Positions 40,729 to 48,317 of a stretch of 54,698 bases of DNA are shown here, piece by piece; position 1 is the first letter of the stretch; every line of letters begins with the position of its first letter. The notes below the pieces were generated by a model, which did no database searches, was not told where the DNA came from, and was given only the letters and a program-made list of their open reading frames with translations. The DNA is from JAJPXI01 sp045602885 (GTDB lineage: Bacteria > Bacillota > Clostridia > Oscillospirales > Oscillospiraceae): NCBI GenBank assembly GCA_045602885.1, contig JAZSCJ010000092.1:1-54698 (forward strand), given 5' to 3'. A program made the position numbers and the translations under genes.

Positions 40729-41682
40729 TTAGCCTCCAATCTGATTCATGCTGCGTCCGGCATTGCTGCGCTCTGCGGCAGACAATGGCGCATGGCAGGC
40801 AGGTTTGGACAGAATGACCCGTTGCATTTCTTTGCGCATTCTATCAAAATCCAGACCTTTGATGGAATATTCCTGATCGGAATGTAGGCAGGGCTTCAAT
40901 TTCCCATCTGCGGTCAGACGAATTCTGTTGCAGGCGGCGCAAAAATGGCTGCTGACCGCGCTGATTAGACCAATGTTCCCCTGCGCATCCGGCAGACGGT
41001 ACAGCTTGGCAACGCCGTCATTCTGTTCTGCTTCCGTCAGTTCGGGCAACGCAGCAAGCACGGCTGAACCCGGTACATAGGCCTGCTGTCCGAATTCTTC
41101 ATTCTCTGTCATGGGCATCAGCTCAATAAAGCGCACATCAGCAGGATAGCGTCTGGACAGTTCGGCAAGAGCGGGTATCTCATCATCGTTAAAACCGCCA
41201 ATCAAAACAGCGTTGATTTTCAACTTTTGAAAACCTGCCTCCAGCGCTGCCTCAATTCCCCTGATTGCCTGCCCCAAGGTTCCGATACGCGTGATATAGG
41301 CATATTTATCCGGGTTCAAAGTATCCAGACTGATGTTTAATCTGTCAACACCTGTGGCCTTGAGATCCTTGGCCATCTTCGGCAACAGAACACCATTGGT
41401 TGTCATGCAGACTTCATTGATTCCCTCAACAGCGGCGCTTCGCTCGCAGATGGACAGGATATTTTTCTTCACCAACGGTTCGCCGCCGGTCAATCTGAGC
41501 TTGCGTATACCCAACGATGCAGCTGCCTGAACAGCCATAATCATCTCATCTTCTGTCAGCATTTCCAGATGACTCTTTTTGCAAATGCCGTCAGCAGGCA
41601 TACAATATCGACAGCGCAGGTTGCACCGGTCTGTCACTGAAAGACGCAGATAATAGATGTCTCTTCCGTATGTATCAACCAT
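40729..41682 (-). CDS. moaA: GTP 3',8-cyclase MoaA (radical SAM)
   Basis: MoaA makes the first molybdopterin precursor from GTP. The 317 residues have the radical-SAM cysteines in TDRCNLRCRYCMP, TGGEPL, the second-cluster cysteines in HFCAACNRIRL and LKPCLH, and the C-terminal Gly-Gly needed for activity (QIGG). The ATG at 41682 is preferred over an in-frame start at 41751 because it gives the usual MVDTYGRDIYYLRLS opening and a GGAAGG site. The start lies 1 nt after the preceding stop. Confidence 0.95.
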   Translation of the reverse strand: MVDTYGRDIYYLRLSVTDRCNLRCRYCMPADGICKKSHLEMLTEDEMIMAVQAAASLGIRKLRLTGGEPLVKKNILSICERSAAVEGINEVCMTTNGVLLPKMAKDLKATGVDRLNISLDTLNPDKYAYITRIGTLGQAIRGIEAALEAGFQKLKINAVLIGGFNDDEIPALAELSRRYPADVRFIELMPMTENEEFGQQAYVPGSAVLAALPELTEAEQNDGVAKLYRLPDAQGNIGLISAVSSHFCAACNRIRLTADGKLKPCLHSDQEYSIKGLDFDRMRKEMQRVILSKPACHAPLSAAERSNAGRSMNQIGG

Positions 41683-41683
41683 A

Positions 41684-42700
41684 TCAATACCTTCCAAAGG
41701 TGCAGTTAGGCCAATGACAGGGCTTGCAGAGCTGGCAGAGGCCGCCGTCACCCAGATTGATCAGCTCCTCTTTTGTGAGCTTGTCCCCAGCGAAAATCTG
41801 GGGAAGCAGCACATCAAAAATCGTAGTGGGCAGGCTGATGGCAGCACCCGGGACGCCCAGAATCGCCACCTCGCCCAGATAGGCTACCAGTGTCATATTG
41901 CCCGGCTGGGAAGGAACACCGTGGCTGACCACATCAGCACCCAGCGCACGGATGGCGGTAGGGGTAAGGTCATCCGGATCTACTGACATACCGCCGGTAA
42001 AAATCAAAAAGTCTGCTCCGTTTTCAAGGTGCTGCTTTGCTGCATCAACGATCATGTCCAAATCATCGTCACAGATGGTGACGCCCACGATTTCAGAGGG
42101 GTAAGCCTCCATTTTTTTACGGACAACAGGTTCGAATTTGTCTTTGATACGTCCGTGGTATACTTCGCTGCCAGTAATGATCACGCCGATTTTCTTATGC
42201 TGATAAGGCCGCAGGTCAAAGAGCTTTTTCCCTTTGCAGAGTTTTTCAGCTTCAACGATCTGCTCCTCCTGCGTAACCAGCGGGACGATTCGCATGGAGG
42301 CAAGGCGGGTGCCTTTTTCCACCGGGTAATGATCGGGAAAAGAAGCGATGGTAATATCACCGATGGAGTTGAGCTTTCTCTGAAGTTCGGTGTCTACACG
42401 GAACATACCACGTTCCTCTGCCATGAGCAGCACCTTTCCCTCAGAAGGTTCGGTATAATAGGCTCCTTCCACCGGTGCCATAGCCGCCATGCGGCGGGCA
42501 GCATCCTCCTCGTGGATATCTCCGGCGTTTTCTTCCCAGACAAATACGGTCTGCTTGCCGTAATCCAGCAGCTTGGGAATATCTTCCTCGCAAATAATGT
42601 GTCCCCGCTTAAATGCAGCACCCTTAAATCCATCATACATAGCCGTTATGTCATGGCAAAGTTCCATGCCGACGGCATCTTCCAATCTGATTTTCTTCAT
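41684..42700 (-). CDS. Molybdopterin-binding (MoeA/MogA-fold) protein with Cys-rich tail
   Basis: 338 residues. The C-terminal half is a MoCF_biosynth fold: KKIGVIITGSEVYHGRI, FLIFTGGMSVDPDDLTPTAI and ILGVPGAAISLPTT. The N-terminal half resembles the start of MoeA (EDAVGMELCHDITA) without its full domain set. The last residues contain C-x2-C-x2-C-x4-C (CQLCKPCHWPNC), which could bind zinc or an iron-sulfur cluster. Relatives occur beside clostridial molybdenum enzymes; the exact step is not defined. It overlaps moeA by 4 nt. Confidence 0.75.
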   Translation of the reverse strand: MKKIRLEDAVGMELCHDITAMYDGFKGAAFKRGHIICEEDIPKLLDYGKQTVFVWEENAGDIHEEDAARRMAAMAPVEGAYYTEPSEGKVLLMAEERGMFRVDTELQRKLNSIGDITIASFPDHYPVEKGTRLASMRIVPLVTQEEQIVEAEKLCKGKKLFDLRPYQHKKIGVIITGSEVYHGRIKDKFEPVVRKKMEAYPSEIVGVTICDDDLDMIVDAAKQHLENGADFLIFTGGMSVDPDDLTPTAIRALGADVVSHGVPSQPGNMTLVAYLGEVAILGVPGAAISLPTTIFDVLLPQIFAGDKLTKEELINLGDGGLCQLCKPCHWPNCTFGRY

Positions 42701-43911
42701 AGCAAAAATCCTTTCAGAACAATTCCAGCTTCAAGCGGCCCGCTGCCTGCAGGGACCAAAGCCATCACATTACAACCAATCGTGCTGCTTAGGACAACAT
42801 TACCCTGATCCTTGGGGAGTTCCATCCAGACAGCACCGTCTTTTAATTCCAGTTTTCCTCTCAGGAATCGTGTTTTGGGACTTTTTTTAGGAAAACTGTT
42901 GGAAAGCTTGATTTGAATTTCCTGCGCCAGATAAGTGTTTCGACCAGTCAACTTCTTTAGCGCAGGCAAAGCAACAGCATAAAAGTTGGTCAGTGCAGAT
43001 GCCGGATTGCCGGAGAGACCACAAATCAGTTTCCCCTCCTTTACTCCATAGGCACAAGCCATGCCGGGTTTCATATCCACACCCCGGAAGAGGATTTCTG
43101 CACCGCAGCGCTCCATAGCAGCGGGAGTCAAATCATAGTCGCCCACGGATACACCGCCAGTAGTCACAACGGCATCGCATTCCGCAAGCCCCTCATTCAG
43201 CCGTGCGGAAATATCTGCAACACTGTCACCTGCAATCCCAAGATATACCGGTTCACATCCTATCTGCTTCAGGGCTGCCTCCAGCATATATCGATTGGAG
43301 TTTCTGATTTTTCCGGCACCGGGTGCATCGTCGGCCTCCACCAACTCACTGCCGGTGGAAAGCAGCGCAACCTTTGGCTTTCTGTATACCAAGGGCATCG
43401 CTTCTCCCTGTGCTGCCAGCGTACCGGCCAGACCGGAGTCGATCACAGTTCCGCACTTGGCGAGAACCGCACCTTTGCTGATATCCTCGCCGGTGCGTAC
43501 AATATTGCTTCCGGGCTTTACAGGAGCAAACAGTGTAACGGTTTCATCGGTGAAAACAGTTTTTTCATACATGATCACCGCATCCGCTCCGTTGGGAATA
43601 GGCGCTCCGGTAAGCACCTTTGTGACTGTTCCGGATACAACAGCCTGTGTGGGAACCGCTCCCGCAGGTACTTCTTCCAATACACGAAGTGTCACGGGGT
43701 GTTCCTTTGCAGCGAAGGCTGTGTCGTCTGCGCGAACTGCATAGCCGTCATAAGGAGAGCGGTCAAAGGCCGGTACATTTTCCTGTGCAATCAGATCCTG
43801 CGCCAGAACCCGTCCGCCGCATTCGGACAAGGGTACCTGCTCCATGCCTACTGCCGAAACTTGGGACAGCAGCAGATCACATGCACGCTCAAAACAAGGA
43901 TTTTCAAACAT
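42697..43911 (-). CDS. moeA: Molybdopterin molybdenumtransferase MoeA
   Basis: MoeA inserts molybdate into adenylylated molybdopterin. The 404 residues include VPAFDRSPYDGYAVRADD, VLTGAPIPNGADAV, ALLSTGSELVE, VVTTGGVSVGDYD and ICGLSGNPASALTNF, the full MoeA motif set. The ATG at 43911 is preferred (GGAGG 9 nt upstream) over 43920, where the start would touch the ribosome-binding site. It overlaps modC by 8 nt, linking metal import to metal insertion. Confidence 0.93.
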   Translation of the reverse strand: MFENPCFERACDLLLSQVSAVGMEQVPLSECGGRVLAQDLIAQENVPAFDRSPYDGYAVRADDTAFAAKEHPVTLRVLEEVPAGAVPTQAVVSGTVTKVLTGAPIPNGADAVIMYEKTVFTDETVTLFAPVKPGSNIVRTGEDISKGAVLAKCGTVIDSGLAGTLAAQGEAMPLVYRKPKVALLSTGSELVEADDAPGAGKIRNSNRYMLEAALKQIGCEPVYLGIAGDSVADISARLNEGLAECDAVVTTGGVSVGDYDLTPAAMERCGAEILFRGVDMKPGMACAYGVKEGKLICGLSGNPASALTNFYAVALPALKKLTGRNTYLAQEIQIKLSNSFPKKSPKTRFLRGKLELKDGAVWMELPKDQGNVVLSSTIGCNVMALVPAGSGPLEAGIVLKGFLL

Positions 43912-44959
43912 TTCTATCATCCTCCAACAACAAAAGAGATTCCATGGGCAGACTCATGCGCAATTCATCGGCCCGATATTTCTCCCAGATTTCTTTTTCT
44001 GTTTCCCAGCCGATGGGCGTTGTATCTTCCACTCCAACAGGGCAAAGCATGACCGTCACTGAAAAAGGATTTTCAATCACTTCCACCACTTTACATAGCG
44101 TTGCATTTTCCCTGTTGCCCGGACAAACATCGTGCATACGAATACCAATGTAGCGAGTATCCTCGGTAAAACCCTTTACGGAAAGCTCTATACCCCAGTC
44201 AGCCGCGTAGACTCGATTCTGAGCAATTCTTTCTATTCTGGAAATATTCTTACATCCAGTCAGCATAGCACCGGTTTTCGTCCCGGGCGCTGCAAACACC
44301 GCCTTTTTCTCGCCGCAAGCCTCGATCCTGCCGTCATTCATTACCGCAATGCTGTCTGCCATGCGATATACCTCATCCCGGTCATGGGAAACTAAAAGCA
44401 CTGTCTTTCCAAAGGAACGGATCACACTGCGAACCTCCTGCTCCAAACGAAAACGCAAGTGGCTGTCTAAGGCAGAAAAAGGTTCATCTAACAGCAAAAT
44501 GCGCGGATCAGACACCAAAATACGGGCCAGAGCCACTCTCTGCTGTTGACCTCCGGAGAGCTGGTGCGGATAATGGTTCGCCAAATCCGCAAGGCCAAAG
44601 CTGTCCATAATCTGACGTACAGAATTTTCTCGCTTATTTTTGTCCTTTTCCCGCTTTGCACCGGTGCGAATGTTCTCCAGCACGGTCATGTTGGGGAACA
44701 GGGCATAGTTCTGAAACATTAGGCCCACATGCCGTTCCTGCGGGGAGAGGTTGATCTTCTTCTCAGAATCGAACAGCGTGATACCGTCCACCACAATACG
44801 GCCCTTGTCCGGTTTTTCAATTCCCGCAATGCATTTTAGGGTCATGCTTTTGCCGCAGCCGGAGGCTCCCAAAAGAGCCAAAGTTTCATTGTCTGCTTCA
44901 AACTTGACTTTAAGGAAAAAGGAGCCCAGCCTCTTTTCAATATCAACGAAAATCGACAT
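43904..44959 (-). CDS. modC: Molybdate ABC transporter ATP-binding protein
   Basis: A 351-residue ATPase with Walker A LLGASGCGKSM, signature LSGGQQQRVALARI, Walker B ILLLDEPFSALDSH and H-loop VSHDRDE. A C-terminal MOP/TOBE-like domain carries YIGIRMHDVCPG, as in ModC and related oxyanion importers. The start is at ATG 44959 (MSIFVDIEKRL), with AAGGAGG inside the end of modB; an upstream in-frame ATG lies within modB and gives a non-homologous lead. Confidence 0.93.
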   Translation of the reverse strand: MSIFVDIEKRLGSFFLKVKFEADNETLALLGASGCGKSMTLKCIAGIEKPDKGRIVVDGITLFDSEKKINLSPQERHVGLMFQNYALFPNMTVLENIRTGAKREKDKNKRENSVRQIMDSFGLADLANHYPHQLSGGQQQRVALARILVSDPRILLLDEPFSALDSHLRFRLEQEVRSVIRSFGKTVLLVSHDRDEVYRMADSIAVMNDGRIEACGEKKAVFAAPGTKTGAMLTGCKNISRIERIAQNRVYAADWGIELSVKGFTEDTRYIGIRMHDVCPGNRENATLCKVVEVIENPFSVTVMLCPVGVEDTTPIGWETEKEIWEKYRADELRMSLPMESLLLLEDDRNV

Positions 44960-44960
44960 C

Positions 44961-45641
44961 TCAGCGGCCTCCTTTTGCGTTCGAGGCAGAGTTTTTCTTC
45001 TCCAGCATATTAACTGCCAGCAACACCACAAAGGAAATGGCCATATTGACCATGACCCATTTGAAGGCCAGTGCATCATCGTTGGTGCGCCACAACTGAT
45101 AGACCGTTGTAGAAATGGTAGCGGTACGTCCGGGAGTATATCCGGCGATCATGCTGGTGGCTCCGTACTCACCCAAAGCACGGGCAAAAGCAAGTACCGT
45201 ACCGGCCAAAATGCCCTGTTTGCAATATGGCATACGGATACGCCAAAAAATATATGTATTGGACAGACCAAGGCTCTGTCCCGAATAGGCTAAAGTTTCA
45301 TCAAAGGACTCAAATGCGCCACGTGCAGTGCGGTACATGAGGGGGAAGATCACTACCACGGTAGCGAAAATAGCAGACCACCAGGTCATGGTCAGTTTTA
45401 CACCGAACACTTCCAGAATCCATGATCCAATCAGCCGTTTGGGGCCAAGTATACGCAGGAGCAGATATCCCACCACGGTGGGGGGCAAAACGAGAGGAAG
45501 GGTAAGCAACACATCGAGGACGCCCTTGATCCACCGGGGTGCTTTTGCAATATAGTAAGCTGCAAAAATGCCCACGAAAAAGATGATGATCGTACTAATG
45601 CTTGCAATACGAATCGAGTTATAAAGTGGAAACCAATCCAT
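44961..45641 (-). CDS. modB: Molybdate ABC transporter permease
   Basis: A 226-residue inner-membrane permease with five or six hydrophobic segments. The BPD-transport motif is E-Y-G-A...I-A-G (ALGEYGATSMIAG). Other marks are LPLVLPPTVVGYLLL and WSAIFATVVVIFPLMY, all typical of ModB. ATG 45641 is preferred over the GTG at 45650, which sits on the GGAA site. It lies between mop and modC. Confidence 0.93.
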   Translation of the reverse strand: MDWFPLYNSIRIASISTIIIFFVGIFAAYYIAKAPRWIKGVLDVLLTLPLVLPPTVVGYLLLRILGPKRLIGSWILEVFGVKLTMTWWSAIFATVVVIFPLMYRTARGAFESFDETLAYSGQSLGLSNTYIFWRIRMPYCKQGILAGTVLAFARALGEYGATSMIAGYTPGRTATISTTVYQLWRTNDDALAFKWVMVNMAISFVVLLAVNMLEKKNSASNAKGGR

Positions 45642-45744
45642 CGTTGTCACTTCCTTTGCAATGGAGACAGGGCGGGGCGCGATGCCCCGCCCTAAAATTT
45701 GAACTGTGTAATACGTCGAAAGGTCTGCATGGTCAAATGCAGCA

Positions 45745-45957
45745 TTAATCGTCCACAGCGACCATGACAGAGGTAGCCTTTACTACTGCATAGGCTTCTT
45801 TGCCTACTTCCAGACCAAGTTCCTTAATTGCATTCATAGAAATCGTGGAGCTCACAATATTGCCGCCGCCAATGTCAATTCTTACGATGCCATTGACTGC
45901 ACCGGCATCGATGGACAGAATGGTACCCTTAAACTGATTTCGTGCGCTGATTCTCAT
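45745..45957 (-). CDS. Molybdopterin/molybdate-binding Mop (TOBE) protein
   Basis: A 70-residue single Mop domain: SARNQFKGTILSIDAGAVNG, VRIDIGGGNIVSSTIS, LGLEVGKEAYAVVKATSVM. Such molbindins bind molybdate at oligomer interfaces and buffer or sense it in the cytoplasm. It lies between modA and modB and is likely cotranscribed with both. Confidence 0.92.
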   Translation of the reverse strand: MRISARNQFKGTILSIDAGAVNGIVRIDIGGGNIVSSTISMNAIKELGLEVGKEAYAVVKATSVMVAVDD

Positions 45958-45984
45958 AATCGTTCTCCTTGTAGATGATATGGA

Positions 45985-46872
45985 TTAAGCAACGGGGGTA
46001 AAGCCGACGTTCTCAAACACGGCATCGGCTTCGGCAGAAGTAAGGTATTCCAAGAAAGCCTTTGCTGCGTCCACATTCTTGGAAATATTCATAACAGCGG
46101 CGGGGTAGATAACCTGACCGCACATCTCTGCGGTGGCGGTGTCCACAACGGTGAGACCGGCAGAGAAGGCATCGGTCTGATAGATGATGCCGCAGTCAAC
46201 GGTAGCCTCACTGACCTGAGTGGTGACCTCCTTAACATTGGAGCCGTAGGTGATGACGCCAGCGGCGGCCAGATCTCCCTCGACAAGCTCAAAATATTTC
46301 AGGATCTTCTGGGTATACTGACCAACAGGAACGTCGGAGTTGCCCATGGCCAGCATGATGGAGCCGTCTTTCAGTCCGGCAATCAGATCATCATAGGAAT
46401 TGATGCCAGCCGGATTGCCTTCAGGCACAGCAAGAGCGACCTTGTTTTCAAGAATGTTGAAACGGGTATCAGCCAGAACGAAGTCCAGACCGTCGGTATT
46501 AACCTCAGCGGAGGCGTTAATATCCAGCTGGTTCATCTGCTTCTGACCGGCAGAAATGAATATATCGACATCGGCACCTTCCTGAATCTGTGTTTTCAGA
46601 GTGCCGGAAGAGTCAAAATTAAAGACGATGGTAACGTTTTCGTTGGCTTCCATGTACTTGTTGCCCAGTTCGGTGAGGGTTTCGGTCATGGATGCGGCGG
46701 CGAAAACGATGAGCTCTACGGGCTCGACTTCGGGCTGGCCATTTTCATTGGGCTTTACATTTTCAGAAGCAGGCGGGGTACTTTCAGCGGGAGTACTGTT
46801 GCTGCCGCAGGCACAGAGAGAAAGAGCCATAACGAAAGCAAGAAGTAGTGCGAGGATTTTTCTGGTGTTCAT
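45985..46872 (-). CDS. modA: Molybdate-binding lipoprotein
   Basis: A 295-residue periplasmic-type binding protein. The start MNTRKILALLLAFVMALSLC has a lipobox near C20/C22, followed by a Ser/Pro/Glu linker. The ModA fold shows ELIVFAAASMTETLTELG, FNFDSSGTLKTQIQEGAD, ADTRFNILENKVALAVP and the late YPAAVM-x-x-S segment. ATG 46872 is chosen (AAAGGAG upstream; upstream in-frame start lacks a signal peptide). First gene of the molybdenum operon, behind a long regulatory leader. Confidence 0.94.
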   Translation of the reverse strand: MNTRKILALLLAFVMALSLCACGSNSTPAESTPPASENVKPNENGQPEVEPVELIVFAAASMTETLTELGNKYMEANENVTIVFNFDSSGTLKTQIQEGADVDIFISAGQKQMNQLDINASAEVNTDGLDFVLADTRFNILENKVALAVPEGNPAGINSYDDLIAGLKDGSIMLAMGNSDVPVGQYTQKILKYFELVEGDLAAAGVITYGSNVKEVTTQVSEATVDCGIIYQTDAFSAGLTVVDTATAEMCGQVIYPAAVMNISKNVDAAKAFLEYLTSAEADAVFENVGFTPVA

Positions 46873-47008
46873 GTTTTGTTTTCTCCTTTTGTTGATTTTT
46901 CGGGAGAAAACCGTTATCATTGTGATTGCGGGACACGCCGATAACGGTGTTCTCCACTTTTATAGGAAACGGTCGGGGTACCAGCCCGGCCGTTTTCTAT
47001 TTGAAAAC

Positions 47009-47041
47009 AAAAAAACAGACTGTCTTAAAGAAGACAGTCTG
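47009..47041 (-). terminator. Leader terminator (riboswitch expression platform)
   Basis: A perfect 11-bp stem (47016-47026 with 47031-47041) and 4-nt loop, followed on the minus strand by seven T (47009-47015). It lies ~135 nt upstream of modA inside the transcribed leader, so it must be conditional. Confidence 0.88.
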
Positions 47042-47049
47042 GCGTAAAA

Positions 47050-47088
47050 CTACGAACCTAAACGGGCAAACCCGTAGGGCATGTCCAT
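47050..47088 (-). CDS. Possible 12-residue leader peptide
   Basis: ATG at 47088 opens a reading frame MDMPYGFARLGS with TAG at 47050. An AAGGAG sequence lies 11 nt upstream, a little far for a start but usable. The frame sits between aptamer and terminator, where ribosome movement could affect terminator folding. The same bases can also form a small CGGG/CCCG hairpin, so this may be RNA structure only. Confidence 0.3.
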   Translation of the reverse strand: MDMPYGFARLGS

Positions 47089-47127
47089 GATCGTGCTGTC
47101 TCCTTCTCAAATACGGAAAGCTATGCC

Positions 47128-47218
47128 GTTTCCAACATAACTCTGGGACCTGCGAAATAACTTCACAGAATCGGCCGCAAACCATAGCAGTTGCCTTAGG
47201 CTCCACGGCTCGGAAACA
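47128..47218 (-). ncRNA. Probable Moco (molybdenum/tungsten cofactor) riboswitch aptamer
   Basis: On the minus strand the closing stem pairs GTTTCC (47217-47212) with GGAAAC (47133-47128). Between lie conserved-looking blocks: CCGAGCC, AAGGCAACT, GAAGTTAT and GCAGGTCCCAGAGTTATG. These fit my recollection of the Moco RNA motif (Rfam RF01055). The setting is right: transcription start just upstream, terminator downstream, and molybdate uptake plus cofactor genes controlled. A covariance-model search would settle it. Confidence 0.65.
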
Positions 47219-47233
47219 TATTCATTTTTTGCT

Positions 47234-47262
47234 ATTATACAACCTGAATATTTTAAAGTCAA
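47234..47262 (-). promoter_or_regulatory. Promoter of the molybdenum operon
   Basis: On the minus strand TTGACT (plus 47257-47262), exactly 17 bp, then TATAAT (plus 47234-47239). Transcription would start near 47227, about 10 nt before the aptamer. Confidence 0.88.
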
Positions 47263-47322
47263 TGATTTTCGAGGGAAAGCTCATTATCCGATAACGGATA
47301 GCGGATAGCGAAATAGGATGAC

Positions 47323-47367
47323 AAAAGGCCGGGCGATACGAAATCAATTCGTACCGCCTGGCCTTTT
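47323..47367 (-). terminator. Terminator after the sigma-like gene
   Basis: Outer stem AAAAGGCC/GGCCTTTT (47323-47330 with 47360-47367) with further inner pairs. It is symmetric in A/T tails and so could work on both strands; the minus-strand gene ends at 47379. Confidence 0.7.
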
Positions 47368-47378
47368 CCTTTGGGTAG

Positions 47379-48317
47379 TTATTTCTCATCTGTGGTAGTC
47401 TCATTCAGCACACCATAGACCTCCGCCAGCGCATGAACATACCTGAGGAATTGGACCCGCAGCTCGGTATCATCATCCAGTGGCGGGATCGGTCGCCGCA
47501 TCAACCGATGGACAGATTTCCAAAGCTGAAGTTTGCTGCCTGGATAAGCCTTCTCCAGTTTTTTGATGGCACGGTCCTTTGCCTTTTCCACCGCCGATTC
47601 CTTCATCATGTGGTACATACCGATTTCTTTCAGTGAAGTCTTTTCGAATCCAAATATGCCGTAGAGCTTGCCGAGGATGTCCCTGTCCTTCTTCGGCAGG
47701 GCATCAAACATCTCACGGAACAGCTCTACGCTGACCCTTCGATACACGATCCGCTCCGCCGGAGCAGAGAGCTTCCCAGGCATCAGCCGCTCAAAGGGAT
47801 CGTCGTCATAGTCCTCCGGTACAAGGTCATACACGCCGAGAAAATGGGTGTTGTAGCGGATATGCCGGGTGACCTCTGCACTGTCGATATTCATCTTTTC
47901 CGCAATTTCGTCGATGCTGCACCAATCCGAACGGTACATCTTTTGTGCCTTTCGAACGGCCTCCATATCGTCTTTGCTCAGAGCCAGATTGCCGATGCTC
48001 CGCTCCAGCCAGCGTGTCATCCGCCCTTTCAGATGGGGATACAGGTAGGTGGTCAGCATGGCCCGGCTCTCATCATACTCTCTGCTCTGAAGCCGTGTCA
48101 GAAACTCCAGCGCACCCTCACCGCAAAGGTCATCCAGAATCGCCTTCGTATAATCGGAAAACTCCTCCGGTCGGTCGCTGTCCATGTGCAGGCAGTTGAA
48201 CTCTTTGGCCGCTTCCTTGGCGATGCTCCGGATCAGGCCAAGGTTCCTGCGGTACAGCTTGTTCAGAGCGTCCTCATCGCCGTCATAATATAGACGGACC
48301 AGTTCCTCATTGGTCAT
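47379..48317 (-). CDS. Sigma-70-like RNA polymerase sigma factor family protein
   Basis: A 312-residue protein with sigma-like regions: an N-terminal NEELVRLYYDGDEDALNKLYRRNLGLIRSIA segment (region 2-like), SIDEIAEKMNIDSAEVTRHI (a helix-turn-helix-type turn) and a later LPKKDRDILGKLYGIFG...LKEIG segment like region 4. Very similar proteins occur on clostridial mobile elements. It may drive element genes or act as a DNA-binding regulator without sigma activity. It overlaps the upstream DUF6076 gene by 4 nt. Confidence 0.65.
   Translation of the reverse strand: MTNEELVRLYYDGDEDALNKLYRRNLGLIRSIAKEAAKEFNCLHMDSDRPEEFSDYTKAILDDLCGEGALEFLTRLQSREYDESRAMLTTYLYPHLKGRMTRWLERSIGNLALSKDDMEAVRKAQKMYRSDWCSIDEIAEKMNIDSAEVTRHIRYNTHFLGVYDLVPEDYDDDPFERLMPGKLSAPAERIVYRRVSVELFREMFDALPKKDRDILGKLYGIFGFEKTSLKEIGMYHMMKESAVEKAKDRAIKKLEKAYPGSKLQLWKSVHRLMRRPIPPLDDDTELRVQFLRYVHALAEVYGVLNETTTDEK

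Larger units (their letters stand above)
46873..47233 (-). promoter_or_regulatory. Regulatory 5' leader of the molybdenum operon
   Basis: About 355 nt without a long gene. In transcript order it holds the probable riboswitch aptamer (47218-47128), a 12-codon reading frame (47088-47050), an intrinsic terminator (47041-47009) and two further hairpins. The first pairs AAACGG with CCGTTT (46992-46965 region). The second is 8 bp with extra pairs (46943-46910 region). The last hairpins lie between the terminator and the modA ribosome-binding site. Confidence 0.75.

Noticed and set aside
46860..46920. Longer ModA starting at 46920
   Set aside because: The added residues precede the signal peptide, overlap a leader hairpin and lack a ribosome-binding site.
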